From the NCBI GenBank assembly GCA_027324025.1, contig DAHVYW010000083.1, positions 1-12,789 of the forward strand: a stretch of DNA of 12,789 nt, written 5' to 3'. Source of the stretch: JAJZQD01 sp021847735. Its GTDB lineage: Bacteria; Bacillota; Thermincolia; Thermincolales; UBA2595. The notes beneath the pieces are model-generated. The model searched no databases and was not told the origin of the DNA. It saw nothing but the letters and a program-made list of their open reading frames with translations. Both the position numbers and the translations under genes were made by a program. Shown in pieces: positions 1 through 8,550 of this stretch. Each line of letters begins with the position of its first letter. Position 1 is the first letter of the stretch.

Positions 1-827
1 GGCGTGCGGCTTTCTTCCATGGCAAACAACCCGCGGCACAACCTTGATTCACCCATAGTGTTGCATCTTTCACAATATAAAGAAGGGAACCGGCAAATTG
101 GACACTGGCTCCGGTACACATTGTCCCGGGCAGCAGCCTGCCAGGTCAAGATGCCTTTCAGTTTAATTTTGTGACCACATCTAAAACACGTTACTTCCCC
201 CGGGGCGGTAAACCCCAGTGAAGGCATTATGTCGATTTCTCCGCGCAGGGCAAGAACATGTAAATTATCCAGCAGGTTAGCAGGCACGAATCCGTTTTCA
301 CCGAAGCCCATGTCTTGACAGTTCTCCTTTAAGCTTTTTTCCAACTCCTCCAAGAACAGAATCCTTCCCCTTAATGCCTTCCGGACTGCCGGCAATTGAT
401 TTATCTCGTTTTCGTCGGTTTTTAAGGTAGATAGGTTACGGTAATAAATTTTCCTAGGGTATTTATCCCCGGCAACCCAAAACTGCCCTGACCCGATAAT
501 TCTACATATTTGGCAAACAAGCCCACTTACTAAACCGGCTTTCCTCAAAACGAGGGTATCGTAAGAAGCAATAGGTAAAAACCGGTTTAAAAATGAACCG
601 TGCACCTCTCCGGGTTTAGCGCAGCCTTTGATTTCCGGAGGGGTGAAGACGGCTTTGAGGACATAGTCAGCTATCCCTATTGGTAGAAAAGGAGTCAGTA
701 AATCCAAAGCCCCCTCAGGGTCGTCTTCGGCCAGGACAAGGGCATCCACCAGGGGATTATGGGACATCTGGGCCCGGAAACCGTTTCTTGTTTTGGCCAT
801 ATAGATACAAACAAGCAAATCCTCCAT
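1..827 (-). CDS. comFA: ComFA-like competence helicase, N-terminal part (partial, cut by window edge)
   Basis: An open frame of 275 codons runs from an ATG at 827 off the window edge without a stop. Its start follows an in-frame TAA and a G-rich site (GGGGTGGTGG). Residues 1-205 match no domain I can name. Residues 214-264 hold a cysteine cluster: CFRCG at 214-218, CPIC at 242-245, CERC at 252-255 and C264, with the run YCERCNTMGESRLC. This arrangement resembles the zinc-binding region ahead of the helicase core in ComFA, the DEAD/DEAH ATPase that helps bring single-stranded DNA into the cytoplasm during transformation. The helicase motifs would lie beyond the edge and are not seen. A terminator separates the gene from the diguanylate cyclase upstream, so it is probably its own unit. 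A zinc-binding helicase of another family is the main alternative. Confidence 0.72.
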   Translation of the reverse strand, partial: MEDLLVCIYMAKTRNGFRAQMSHNPLVDALVLAEDDPEGALDLLTPFLPIGIADYVLKAVFTPPEIKGCAKPGEVHGSFLNRFLPIASYDTLVLRKAGLVSGLVCQICRIIGSGQFWVAGDKYPRKIYYRNLSTLKTDENEINQLPAVRKALRGRILFLEELEKSLKENCQDMGFGENGFVPANLLDNLHVLALRGEIDIMPSLGFTAPGEVTCFRCGHKIKLKGILTWQAAARDNVYRSQCPICRFPSLYCERCNTMGESRLCRGLFAMEESRT

Positions 828-994
828 TAAACCACCACCCCGCTCAACCCGAACCGGTTACTGGCCAAATACTTTTTTGGGTTAAGATACCAGTTTTATT
901 CGACAGTTAACAGCATCTTCCTTGTTATAAACTACCACTTTTATTATAAATAGTAAATTATTTTACCCCTCCTCGGGGTGTTATAAAATATTGT

Positions 995-1020
995 TGCCCG
1001 CCGTCGGATGACGGCGGGCA
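995..1020 (-). terminator. Hairpin terminator after the diguanylate cyclase gene
   Basis: A perfect 11-bp GC-rich stem (995-1005 with 1010-1020) closes a 4-base loop, 40 bases after the cyclase stop. On the minus strand it is followed by an A/T-rich stretch (ACAATATTTTATAA), not a clean T run, so it is a plausible but imperfect intrinsic terminator. A smaller 5-bp hairpin (965-979) lies just beyond. The rest of the 828-1059 gap is A/T-rich and must hold the promoter of the ComFA-like gene. A TATAAT-like hexamer near 940-950 is visible, but I see no good -35 partner. Confidence 0.7.
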
Positions 1021-1059
1021 CTAAATGGCAGGTCCGCGCAGAAGTATAATTTCTTTTCC

Positions 1060-2784
1060 TTAGTCCTTTTCAGTGATTGCCCCAATAGGTATTTCAGACC
1101 AAAGGGATACCCTGTTTTTCCCGGTCTCCTTGGAATAATACAGGGATTTGTCTGCTAATTCAATGAGCTCATTTACATCATTGGTATCTTGGGGGCATGT
1201 GGAGACACCGATACTGACAGTCACATGTACCGGAGGCTGGTCTTCTGAAATGGCAAAATAATCATCGTGAATGGCCTGGCGGATTCTTTCCGCTACAAAC
1301 TTGGCACTCGTGCAGTCGGTTTCGGGGAGGACAATAGCGAACTCTTCTCCGCCATACCTGCTAACAACGTCTAACGTTCGGGTATTTTCCTTGAGCAGAC
1401 GGGCCACATTGAACAGTGCAGCATCTCCCGCCCTATGCCCGTATTTATCGTTAAACTTTTTAAAGAAATCCAAGTCCAGCATAATCAGGGAATAGGTTGT
1501 AGCATACCGCCGGTGCCGCTCTGCTTCCTCCTCAATTCTCTTATAAAAATACCGGTGGTTATATACCTTTGTCAGCCCATCGGTAATCGCCAGTTTTTCA
1601 ATTCTCTTGTACAGCATGGCATTAGCCATTGCCACTGACGCCTGTCCTCCAAGGCTGGACAAAATCTGCATTTGTTTAGGACCGAAGGCATATGGTTCTT
1701 TTTTGCCAACCACCACTACCCCAATCAGCTTATTATCCATAGAAAGCGGGATGACCAGCAAAGACCTCAGAAACTGGTTGATTCCGGGCATTCGCCGCAA
1801 TTCTGAGTCCTTCTTGGAATCATAAACAACCTCAGGCTGGTGGGTCTTTGCAACATGCCCTACCAAACCCTCGCCAAGGGGGTATTGAATGTTCTTAAGC
1901 TGTTCAGCAAAAGGGCTGCGGATAGCAGTAGGCATAAGCACATTGTCTTCTTCTTCCCACAGGTAAATAATTCCGGTATGGTAATTTACTACCCTTTTGG
2001 TCTCTGAAAGAATAAGTCCAAGGGTTTTGGACAGGTCAAGGTCTTCACCCAGATTTTTAGCCACCTCGTAAAGTGCCGACAGTTCTTTGTTGGCCATTTC
2101 CAGGTTAATATAAAGACGGAACAAATACTTTAGGGTGAGCAAGGGAATAAAAAGAAGAACAGCCCCTAGCATTCCTATCTTTTCATAAATCAGGGACATT
2201 AAAATCCCGATAGGCGCGGCAAACAGGTAAGTAAAGCAGTCCCATTTGAGAGCAGACCGCCACATGGTCCAGGTTTGTAAACGAAAGGACGGCCACAGAA
2301 ACATTGTGACGAGAAGATGGTTGGTCAGGAAATAGACCAAAAGGAAAACAATCATGGGAGTGATATTTATAAAGGATATCTTATTTGACAACTGCCCCCC
2401 GGCATAATAATATGCCGCCGAAGCAGCTACGGCTGAAAAGGTATATTGGGCCCCGTTAAAGAGCGTGGAACGGAATAGGCCATCCTTGCTGAAGATACTG
2501 TTAGCAATAAAGGCGCTTACAACGCTGACAATAACGGTGGTGGTGGTATCGAACCTGATAAATGAGATAAAGACAATAGCAAACCCCAGAGAGAGGCTTC
2601 CCTGGGGTAGTGATACCACAAACCATTCGGCTAAGACCCCAAGAACCACGAGTACCGCATATTCTCTCCAGAGGTCTATATCAAGAGGCTTTTGCCTTAG
2701 CAAGGTAGCTAACATGCCGTAACCGGTAAAAATAACAAGCCAAACATAAAGTCCGTGAACAAAGCCTTTTCTGGTCTTTGCCAT
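1060..2784 (-). CDS. Membrane-bound GAF-GGDEF diguanylate cyclase
   Basis: This 574-residue protein should condense two GTP into c-di-GMP at the inner face of the membrane. The first ~225 residues form about seven or eight hydrophobic segments, an integral membrane sensor region I cannot assign to a named family. A GAF domain spans about 240-390 and the GGDEF domain about 397-565. The active-site loop GGEEF (478-482) is intact, as is the DLDFFKKFND metal and nucleotide region (436-445). RTLD (469-472) lies exactly five residues before GGEEF, the spacing of the allosteric I-site (RxxD), so product inhibition is expected. No EAL or HD-GYP domain is present. It is the last gene of the pilus array, 76 bases after the DUF192 gene, and is followed by a terminator. 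An ATG eleven codons upstream (2817) is open, but its Shine-Dalgarno is poorly placed. Confidence 0.9.
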   Translation of the reverse strand: MAKTRKGFVHGLYVWLVIFTGYGMLATLLRQKPLDIDLWREYAVLVVLGVLAEWFVVSLPQGSLSLGFAIVFISFIRFDTTTTVIVSVVSAFIANSIFSKDGLFRSTLFNGAQYTFSAVAASAAYYYAGGQLSNKISFINITPMIVFLLVYFLTNHLLVTMFLWPSFRLQTWTMWRSALKWDCFTYLFAAPIGILMSLIYEKIGMLGAVLLFIPLLTLKYLFRLYINLEMANKELSALYEVAKNLGEDLDLSKTLGLILSETKRVVNYHTGIIYLWEEEDNVLMPTAIRSPFAEQLKNIQYPLGEGLVGHVAKTHQPEVVYDSKKDSELRRMPGINQFLRSLLVIPLSMDNKLIGVVVVGKKEPYAFGPKQMQILSSLGGQASVAMANAMLYKRIEKLAITDGLTKVYNHRYFYKRIEEEAERHRRYATTYSLIMLDLDFFKKFNDKYGHRAGDAALFNVARLLKENTRTLDVVSRYGGEEFAIVLPETDCTSAKFVAERIRQAIHDDYFAISEDQPPVHVTVSIGVSTCPQDTNDVNELIELADKSLYYSKETGKNRVSLWSEIPIGAITEKD

Positions 2785-2791
2785 GTCAGCA

Positions 2792-2799
2792 CCCCCTCC
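2792..2799 (-). promoter_or_regulatory. Ribosome binding site deciding the cyclase start
   Basis: GGAGGGGG lies seven bases before the ATG at 2784. If the upstream ATG at 2817 were used, this site would be translated as an odd run of glycines. The upstream ATG has only AGGGA about 13 bases away, so 2784 is preferred. Confidence 0.7.
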
Positions 2800-2860
2800 G
2801 CCCACTGTATTCGACATCTATAGAGTGATTCCCTGCAAAAATACCAGAAAGAGACAAAAA

Positions 2861-3229
2861 TCACCTCTCTAATATTTCTGCCATGGTACTGACCCTGTCG
2901 TTTAGCGAGGTCCCGGTAAATTCTATCGTGTGAGCGGGTAATTCAATAACATACCGGGAACCCCTGACAATAGATGAGAACCTAAAGGGGGGCATATTTT
3001 CAATGAGGTGAATAACCGTACCTGCTTGGCTGACAAATATTACATCAATGTGGAACTTCATAAAACACGTATGAACCGAGTTGCACGGGTCCAAAATCAG
3101 ACACCGGCCTTCCGGCAGGCTGTCCCTGAATAACAGCCCCCGCAAGCGGGAAGGCCAAGTCCCGGCAACCTCAGCCATGTTTGCCAAAACTAAACCCTTG
3201 GTATGGTTCGTAACGTTCAATTTTACCAC
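2861..3229 (-). CDS. DUF192 family protein
   Basis: A small protein (up to 122 residues) that fits DUF192 (PF02643) over nearly its full length. The diagnostic core PCNSVHTCFMKFHIDVIFV is at about 48-66, followed by a G-V turn and RYVIELPAHTIE at about 92-103. The biochemical function of the family is unknown. Many members are exported, but no signal peptide or membrane segment is visible here, so this one is probably cytoplasmic. The frame opens with GTG at 3229, only six bases after the tadC stop. A TTG at 3220 is better spaced from GGGGTGG and is an equally plausible start. The tight spacing implies cotranscription with the pilus genes. Whether it serves the pilus is unknown. Confidence 0.85.
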   Translation of the reverse strand: MVKLNVTNHTKGLVLANMAEVAGTWPSRLRGLLFRDSLPEGRCLILDPCNSVHTCFMKFHIDVIFVSQAGTVIHLIENMPPFRFSSIVRGSRYVIELPAHTIEFTGTSLNDRVSTMAEILER

Positions 3230-3235
3230 CCCGAA

Positions 3236-4156
3236 TTACTTAAAAGTATCGACAATTTGCAGCGCCGCCGGTCCCAAAACCACAATAAAAATCGTCGGGA
3301 AAATAAATAGAATTAACGGGATAAGCATTTTTACAGGGGCCTTCAAGGCTCTTTCCTCTGCTCTTTGTCTTCTTTTCTGGCGCATTTGCTCGGACTGTAA
3401 ACGCAAAACGTTGCCGATACTTACTCCCAACTGGTCAGCCTGAATAATAGACCCCACGAAGGCCACCATATCATCTACTCCTGACCTGTTTCCCAGATCA
3501 CGAAGAGCATCCCGTCGTGGTTTACCCATTTTAGTTTCCTGTAAAACCCGGCCAAATTCCTGGGACACTACCCCTTTGATTTTTTCCACAACTTTTACCA
3601 AAGCTGCGTCAAAACCCAGGCCTGCCTCTACGCTAACGGTAAGTAAATCCAAGACGTCCGGGAGGTTGTTCTGAATATCTTCCTTCCGCCGTCCTGCCCT
3701 GACCCTTAGATAATAATCGGGCAGGAGAAATCCTGCGGCAGCCCCGACACCCATACTGACAATAAATATTGCGGGATTCCAGTTTAGCGGAAGGGCAAAT
3801 AAAAGGACACAGATTGGAAACCCCAGGGTCAGTCCGTACTGGATTACCAGAAACTCGCTGGGAGAGATGTTCGCCGGGTTACCGGCCATGAGGAGTTTCT
3901 TCTGCAAACCAACCTTCTTCTTAGCCGGCGTTGCTTTGCTGATAAAAGATGCAAAGACCTCCAGGATTGGCCTTATGACCCTCTCGAAAAACGGCTTGTT
4001 CAGCTCATCATCGTATTCCTGTTTACGGCGCAGGCTGTTGGCGGTGTCCCGCATCCTGCGGGATATTGCCAGGCGGTCCTTATTTAAGGCCATATACCCG
4101 CCATAGGTGAGGAAAAAAACCGTTAAGAAACTTGCAGCAATTATAAAGTAGACCAT
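3236..4156 (-). CDS. tadC: Tad pilus inner-membrane platform protein TadC
   Basis: A 306-residue protein of the type II secretion F (T2SSF) family, one of two platform proteins that couple the TadA ATPase to pilin assembly. Hydrophobic segments lie at about 2-22, 104-122, 127-146 and 278-297. The T2SSF cytoplasmic domain spans about 165-290 and contains LPDVLDLLTVSVEAGLGFD (165-183), a run typical of TadC. The ATG at 4156 follows AAGGGGG. That site overlaps a 10-base palindrome (GGGGTACCCC), which might dampen initiation. It starts 14 bases after tadB, in the usual tadA-tadB-tadC order. It is distinguished from TadB by this motif, its position and its shorter length. Confidence 0.95.
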   Translation of the reverse strand: MVYFIIAASFLTVFFLTYGGYMALNKDRLAISRRMRDTANSLRRKQEYDDELNKPFFERVIRPILEVFASFISKATPAKKKVGLQKKLLMAGNPANISPSEFLVIQYGLTLGFPICVLLFALPLNWNPAIFIVSMGVGAAAGFLLPDYYLRVRAGRRKEDIQNNLPDVLDLLTVSVEAGLGFDAALVKVVEKIKGVVSQEFGRVLQETKMGKPRRDALRDLGNRSGVDDMVAFVGSIIQADQLGVSIGNVLRLQSEQMRQKRRQRAEERALKAPVKMLIPLILFIFPTIFIVVLGPAALQIVDTFK

Positions 4157-4170
4157 AGGGGTACCCCCTT

Positions 4171-5142
4171 TTAAACTTTGATATCCACAATTTTCTTAAT
4201 CAGGGCAATTCCAATCATCATAGATATTGCACCTGTGATGAGCATCGCCCAACCCACCGGGTTGGTAAAAAGAGCGCCGATATATTTCGGATTAATTACA
4301 GATAACACCAGACCTATTGCCAGGGGCAGCGCGCCGACAATTATCCCGGAAATCCTTCCCTGAGCCGTAAGGGTTCTAATTTCCCCTTTGATCCTGATAC
4401 GCTCCCGAATGGTGTGGGAAATGCCGTCAAGGACTTCCGCCAGGTTACCACCCACCTGTCTTTGAATAAGGACCGCCGTAATAACCAGGTCAAGGTCCTC
4501 ACTCTCTATCCTGGTGGTCAGATTAAGAAGAGCCTCTTCGGTCGGGGTACCCAGGTTCATCTCCCTCAGGGTGCGAGCAAATTCATCACAAATTGGTGAA
4601 GGCATCTCTCGGGAAATTAATTCAATTGCCTGCAGAAAACTAAATCCGGCTCTCAGGGAGTTGGATATCACCACGAGGGCATCGCCAATTTGTGAATTAA
4701 ATTTTTGAATCCTCTTCAGTTTTGTCCTTTTCACTAGTACCCTTGGTAAAATAAATCCGGTAACCACTCCAAGCCACCCCAGGATTGCGTTGCGGGTGAT
4801 TAATATCAACAACAGCCCAAGCCCTGCCATAACCAGGAAATTGATCATGACAAACTCTTCCCCCCTAAGAGGCAAGTCGGCCCGCATCAGTTCAATCTCC
4901 ATTTTCTTAGTAAAGCTTTTGGCGGCAAACATTTTGCTGGCTTCCTGGAACGTGGTTTTCCAGTCCAGAGCCTTCAAACGTTCAACGGGGTTCACAGTCC
5001 TGTTCAACTCGCCGGTCTTGGCAGTATAAGTTTTCATTCGCCGGGCCAAAGCGGTTTTGCTTGCTGTGGCAGCCAGGTAAGTACCATATATCAATAGTGA
5101 AACAGACAGGAACACCGATACCAGGATTAATGAAAGCAGCAT
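4171..5142 (-). CDS. tadB: Tad pilus inner-membrane platform protein TadB
   Basis: A 323-residue T2SSF-family membrane protein that should pair with TadC to form the Tad pilus assembly platform. One hydrophobic segment lies at about 2-20, two at about 96-136, and two at about 264-284 and 296-316. The T2SSF domain (about 148-278) includes ISNSLRAGFSFLQAIELI (159-176) and the conserved QRQVGGNLAEVLDGI (227-241). The ATG at 5142 follows GGAGGG and lies 14 bases after the tadA stop, implying translational linkage. Length and layout are normal for the family and no defect is seen. Confidence 0.95.
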   Translation of the reverse strand: MLLSLILVSVFLSVSLLIYGTYLAATASKTALARRMKTYTAKTGELNRTVNPVERLKALDWKTTFQEASKMFAAKSFTKKMEIELMRADLPLRGEEFVMINFLVMAGLGLLLILITRNAILGWLGVVTGFILPRVLVKRTKLKRIQKFNSQIGDALVVISNSLRAGFSFLQAIELISREMPSPICDEFARTLREMNLGTPTEEALLNLTTRIESEDLDLVITAVLIQRQVGGNLAEVLDGISHTIRERIRIKGEIRTLTAQGRISGIIVGALPLAIGLVLSVINPKYIGALFTNPVGWAMLITGAISMMIGIALIKKIVDIKV

Positions 5143-5156
5143 CTCATTCCCTCCCT

Positions 5157-6530
5157 CTAATAGGCATGGGCCGAGAAAATATCGTCAGGCAGCGTTATCC
5201 CTGAGGATTCAAGTTTATGTAGGAATTTCGGCCTGATACCCGTTGGTTTAAACTGTCCCACCAATTTCCCGTGGTCATCTATACCTTTTTGTTCATAGAT
5301 GAAAATATCCTGTAATACAACGGTGTCTCCTTCCAAACCCAGGACCTCGGTAATGTGGGTAATCCTCCTCGAACCGTCCTTCAGCCGGTTCTGCTGGACA
5401 ATAAGGTCTACTGCGGAGGAAATCTGCTCCCTGATAGCCCTTACCGGAAGGTCCATCCCGGCCATCAACACCATGGTTTCCAGCCGGGCTAGCATGTCCC
5501 GCGGTGAGTTGGCATGACCGGTGGTCAGGGACCCGTCATGACCGGTATTCATAGCCTGCAGCATGTCAAGCGCTTCCCCGCTGCGCACCTCGCCGACCAC
5601 TATTCTGTCAGGCCGCATCCGCAAACAGTTTTTGACGAGGTCCCTGATTGATACTGCGCCCTTACCCTCGATATTAGCCGGCCTACTTTCCAGTGTTACT
5701 ACATGCTGCTGCCTCAACTGAAGTTCGGCGGCATCTTCACAGGTAACAATCCGCTCGTCATTTGGAATAAATGAGGAAAGCACGTTAAGGGTTGTGGTTT
5801 TCCCGGAACCGGTTCCCCCGGATACCACTATATTTAATCTTGCCTTGACGCAATCCTCCAAAAACTTAGCCATCCCAGGAGTCAGTGTCCCAAATCTGAT
5901 TAAGTCATCAATTTTCAGAGGATCTTTGGAAAACTTCCTGATGGTAATGGTCGGTCCTTTAAGAGCCAGTGGCGGGATAATCGCATTAACCCGCGAGCCG
6001 TCCGGTAGACGGGCGTCGACCATAGGGCTGCTTTCATCGATTCGTCTACCCAGGGGAGCTACAATTTTTTCTATGATATGAAGAACATGTTCGTTATCTC
6101 TGAAGGTCATCTCAGTCAATTCAAGTTTTCCCTTGCGTTCCACATATACCATATTAGGGCCGTTTACCATTACCTCTGATACGGTAGGATCGGCGAGCAG
6201 GGGTGAGATTGGCCCCAACGCCATTACCTCATCAGTAATCTCCGAAATAATCTTGGCCCGGTCGGAGCGGGGGATGTAACTGGCTTCCTTGTCCAACATG
6301 TCATTTACCAGGGTTTCAATTATCACTCCGATTTTTTCGGTATCGGCTTCTTCCTGATGATCGTCCCTCATCACTTCATTATCCAGTTCTTCGATGACCT
6401 GTTTGTGAATCTTAATCTTGAGTTCCCGGTAAGGATCCTGTTTCGGTGATATTGTAGTCGCCAGGTTTTCCGCTTTTTCCGCTCCCTCCGGGGCGGCCTT
6501 TTCCTTTTCTAACCTTTTTAGTAGTGACAT
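5157..6530 (-). CDS. tadA: Tad pilus assembly ATPase TadA/CpaF
   Basis: A 457-residue hexameric secretion ATPase of the VirB11/GspE superfamily that should power pilus extension, and probably retraction, from the cytoplasmic face. Residues 1-90 form a charged, poorly conserved N-terminal region. The N-terminal domain spans about 95-215. Walker A is GGTGSGKT (238-245), the Asp box CEDAAELQL (264-272), Walker B RIVVGEVR (309-316) and the His box TGHANSP (337-343). All catalytic elements are intact. The ATG at 6530 follows AGAGGTG with seven bases between. The gene sits 26 bases after cpaE and 14 before tadB. The RIVVGEVR/TGHANSP pair marks it as CpaF-type rather than a type IVa PilB or PilT. 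Confidence 0.97.
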   Translation of the reverse strand: MSLLKRLEKEKAAPEGAEKAENLATTISPKQDPYRELKIKIHKQVIEELDNEVMRDDHQEEADTEKIGVIIETLVNDMLDKEASYIPRSDRAKIISEITDEVMALGPISPLLADPTVSEVMVNGPNMVYVERKGKLELTEMTFRDNEHVLHIIEKIVAPLGRRIDESSPMVDARLPDGSRVNAIIPPLALKGPTITIRKFSKDPLKIDDLIRFGTLTPGMAKFLEDCVKARLNIVVSGGTGSGKTTTLNVLSSFIPNDERIVTCEDAAELQLRQQHVVTLESRPANIEGKGAVSIRDLVKNCLRMRPDRIVVGEVRSGEALDMLQAMNTGHDGSLTTGHANSPRDMLARLETMVLMAGMDLPVRAIREQISSAVDLIVQQNRLKDGSRRITHITEVLGLEGDTVVLQDIFIYEQKGIDDHGKLVGQFKPTGIRPKFLHKLESSGITLPDDIFSAHAY

Positions 6531-6556
6531 ATGGATACACCTCTTTTAGCCTTTCT

Positions 6557-7771
6557 CTATCCGAACAACCGCCCCAGCAGGCCCTTTTTATCAGCAGTTT
6601 TTCCGGCCTTTTGGGTTTTTAAATCCCCCAGCGTTACCATCCGGGCCAAGCCCCTAATACTTTCGGTAATTCTGGTATTCGGGTCTGTCACTACAAAGGG
6701 GTCTCCCTTGTTTACAGAAGAAACTACTGTTCTCCCGTCACTGGGAATATGGACGGCGACCTTCATTCCCAGATTTTCTTCCATGTCCTCATATTTAATC
6801 CCCATGTCACTGGAAGACCTGTTGAGGACAAGTTTAACTTTGCCTTTTAAATGCAGCGAATCAAGTACCTCCAAGCCAAGTTTGACATTTTTGATAGTCG
6901 GCAGGTCAAGGGAAACAACTATCAGAATCTGATGGCAGAGGTCCAGTGCCGTCAAGGTGGTTTCATGAAAAAACTGGGGAGTATCGATAACTATATAATC
7001 GTAGTTCTGTTTTAAAATACTCAGGATTTTTTCCACGTGGGTTCCGGTAATTAGTTCGGCGTACTCCGGTCTAGTAGGGCAGGGCAGCACTTTTACACCG
7101 GTAGGGTGGGTAATAAGGTAGCCTTCCAGTACGTCTGAATCCATCTGGTTGATATCCTGAATCATTTCAGTAATTGTCCGTTTAGGAATTATATTCAGCA
7201 TAACCGCTACATCCCCAAACTGCAAATCCAGGTCCACGATAACCACCTTTTTCCTGGTCTCTTCAGCCAAGCTGACAGCAAGATTGGTGGCTATTGTAGT
7301 TTTGCCTACACCGCCTTTTGTGCTGAAAACAGTGATGATTTGTGGATCCCGCTGCAGTTCTTTGACAACCGAAGGTTCCGTCAAATGAACCCGGCGCTTT
7401 TGCTCAAAGTCGCAGACTTTTCTAATGGTGTCCACAAGTTCGTCAGTGCTAAAAGGTTTAACCATGTATTCTCGGGCTCCGGCCACCATTGCCTTTTTGA
7501 GATACTCCTGCTCACCCTGAACCGACATTATGATAATTGCAGTTTTCGGGTATTTGAGTGAAATCTCCTGGGTCGCCGTTATCCCGTCAATAGTGGGCAT
7601 ATTAATATCCATTAAAACAATATCGGGGTTTAGCTTCTTCGTTTGTTTGACGGCTTCTTCGCCATCCGCGGCTTCGCCGACAACCATCATATCCTTCTCA
7701 AAGTAAAGCAGCCGTTTAATGTTTTCCCGGGTCTCTGTGACATCATCCACGATAAGTATTTTTATGGCCAT
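6557..7771 (-). CDS. cpaE: Pilus localisation ATPase CpaE/TadZ with an intact receiver domain
   Basis: A 404-residue fusion of a response-regulator receiver domain (about 3-120) and a MinD/ParA-type ATPase (about 144-385). CpaE/TadZ proteins place the Tad machine in the cell. The receiver has every residue needed for phosphorylation: D9 and D10 acidic pair, D55 acceptor in LMDINMP, S83 and K105 in KPF. The ATPase has the deviant Walker A KGGVGKTT (152-159), VDLDLQFGD (179-187) and Walker B VIDTP (261-265). In many TadZ/CpaE proteins the receiver-like part is degenerate, so an intact one suggests control by a histidine kinase, none of which is in this window. The ATG at 7771 follows a strong GGAGGTGA six bases away. 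Confidence 0.93.
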   Translation of the reverse strand: MAIKILIVDDVTETRENIKRLLYFEKDMMVVGEAADGEEAVKQTKKLNPDIVLMDINMPTIDGITATQEISLKYPKTAIIIMSVQGEQEYLKKAMVAGAREYMVKPFSTDELVDTIRKVCDFEQKRRVHLTEPSVVKELQRDPQIITVFSTKGGVGKTTIATNLAVSLAEETRKKVVIVDLDLQFGDVAVMLNIIPKRTITEMIQDINQMDSDVLEGYLITHPTGVKVLPCPTRPEYAELITGTHVEKILSILKQNYDYIVIDTPQFFHETTLTALDLCHQILIVVSLDLPTIKNVKLGLEVLDSLHLKGKVKLVLNRSSSDMGIKYEDMEENLGMKVAVHIPSDGRTVVSSVNKGDPFVVTDPNTRITESIRGLARMVTLGDLKTQKAGKTADKKGLLGRLFG

Positions 7772-7787
7772 TAAGTATCACCTCCGC

Positions 7788-8534
7788 CTACTTGAGAAGT
7801 TGCTGAACGTTCATAGGGGGTCTGTTCTGTTCACTCTTGTCAGCCGGGGAACGTAGAGCAAGAGTTAGTTTGCCTTTATCAGTCACTGCCACCAAGTACT
7901 GTATCCTGTCAGCGGGTACGGCTAAGGTCACGGTTGCTGCTCCACCCTGGTTCTGGTCCTTTTTGTCCCCCTGTTGGGCACCAGGCTCGGTGTAATTCTT
8001 GCCAACCGCCAAAACCTCGACGTTTTGCAGCATCAAATGGGACATGGTGAATTTAACGGTATTGACGTTCGGGTCCTTGCTTTGTTCTTCAATATCCAGG
8101 GTCCCCACTACATCAACCCTATCCCCGGGGATTAAAAGACCGGAAACACCCGACTGCTCGGTAACAGATATCGATATGGCCCTCATTCCCAGAGGCACAG
8201 AATATGCCAGGGTTGTCCCGCTGTTCTCTCTTGGTACCAGTTTTGTTTGCAGCACTTGCTCTCCGGCCTCAATTTCCGCTCTGGTTGTATACCCTACCAC
8301 CTGGTTTGCGTCTGTCACGGCGCTGCCGTGGGCGTAATCGATAGGCACATTTTTGAAGGATATCATGTTTGCAGTAACAAGAGTCCTGGCAGGAATCCTG
8401 GCATTGGCAACTGCAACTCTTTTGGTTTGTAAGGCAATGGCAGTATCTTTAACTGATTTAAGATAATAATTCACGGCTATAGCTGTCAGAAGCCCGCATA
8501 TTAACGCCAATAACAAGACCTTTTTGTTAGACAT
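7788..8534 (-). CDS. cpaB: Flp pilus assembly protein CpaB/RcpC (SAF domain)
   Basis: A 248-residue envelope protein with one N-terminal membrane anchor (about 5-25). A SAF domain (about 37-100) contains VANARIPARTLVTANMI, and the RcpC/CpaB domain spans about 108-230 with PLGMRAISISV and GLLIPGDRVDVVGT (132-145). In diderm bacteria RcpC/CpaB works with the secretin. Here no secretin gene is present, so it probably acts in the cell wall space. A Gly/Gln/Lys-rich low-complexity stretch (about 183-199) interrupts the domain. The start chosen is the ATG at 8534, with AAGGGA seven bases upstream. An earlier in-frame start at 8573 would overlap the preceding gene and lacks such a site. Gaps are 16 bases on both sides. 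Confidence 0.92.
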   Translation of the reverse strand: MSNKKVLLLALICGLLTAIAVNYYLKSVKDTAIALQTKRVAVANARIPARTLVTANMISFKNVPIDYAHGSAVTDANQVVGYTTRAEIEAGEQVLQTKLVPRENSGTTLAYSVPLGMRAISISVTEQSGVSGLLIPGDRVDVVGTLDIEEQSKDPNVNTVKFTMSHLMLQNVEVLAVGKNYTEPGAQQGDKKDQNQGGAATVTLAVPADRIQYLVAVTDKGKLTLALRSPADKSEQNRPPMNVQQLLK

Positions 8535-8550
8535 TCTATTTCCCTTCTTT

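Noticed and set aside
680..910. Open frame of 76 codons on the + strand
   Set aside because: It is antisense to the ComFA-like gene for most of its length, Pro-rich without domain features, and has no good ribosome site.
2785..2817. Upstream start of the cyclase adding eleven residues
   Set aside because: The extension would translate the GGAGGGGG ribosome site into a glycine run, and its own Shine-Dalgarno is badly spaced.
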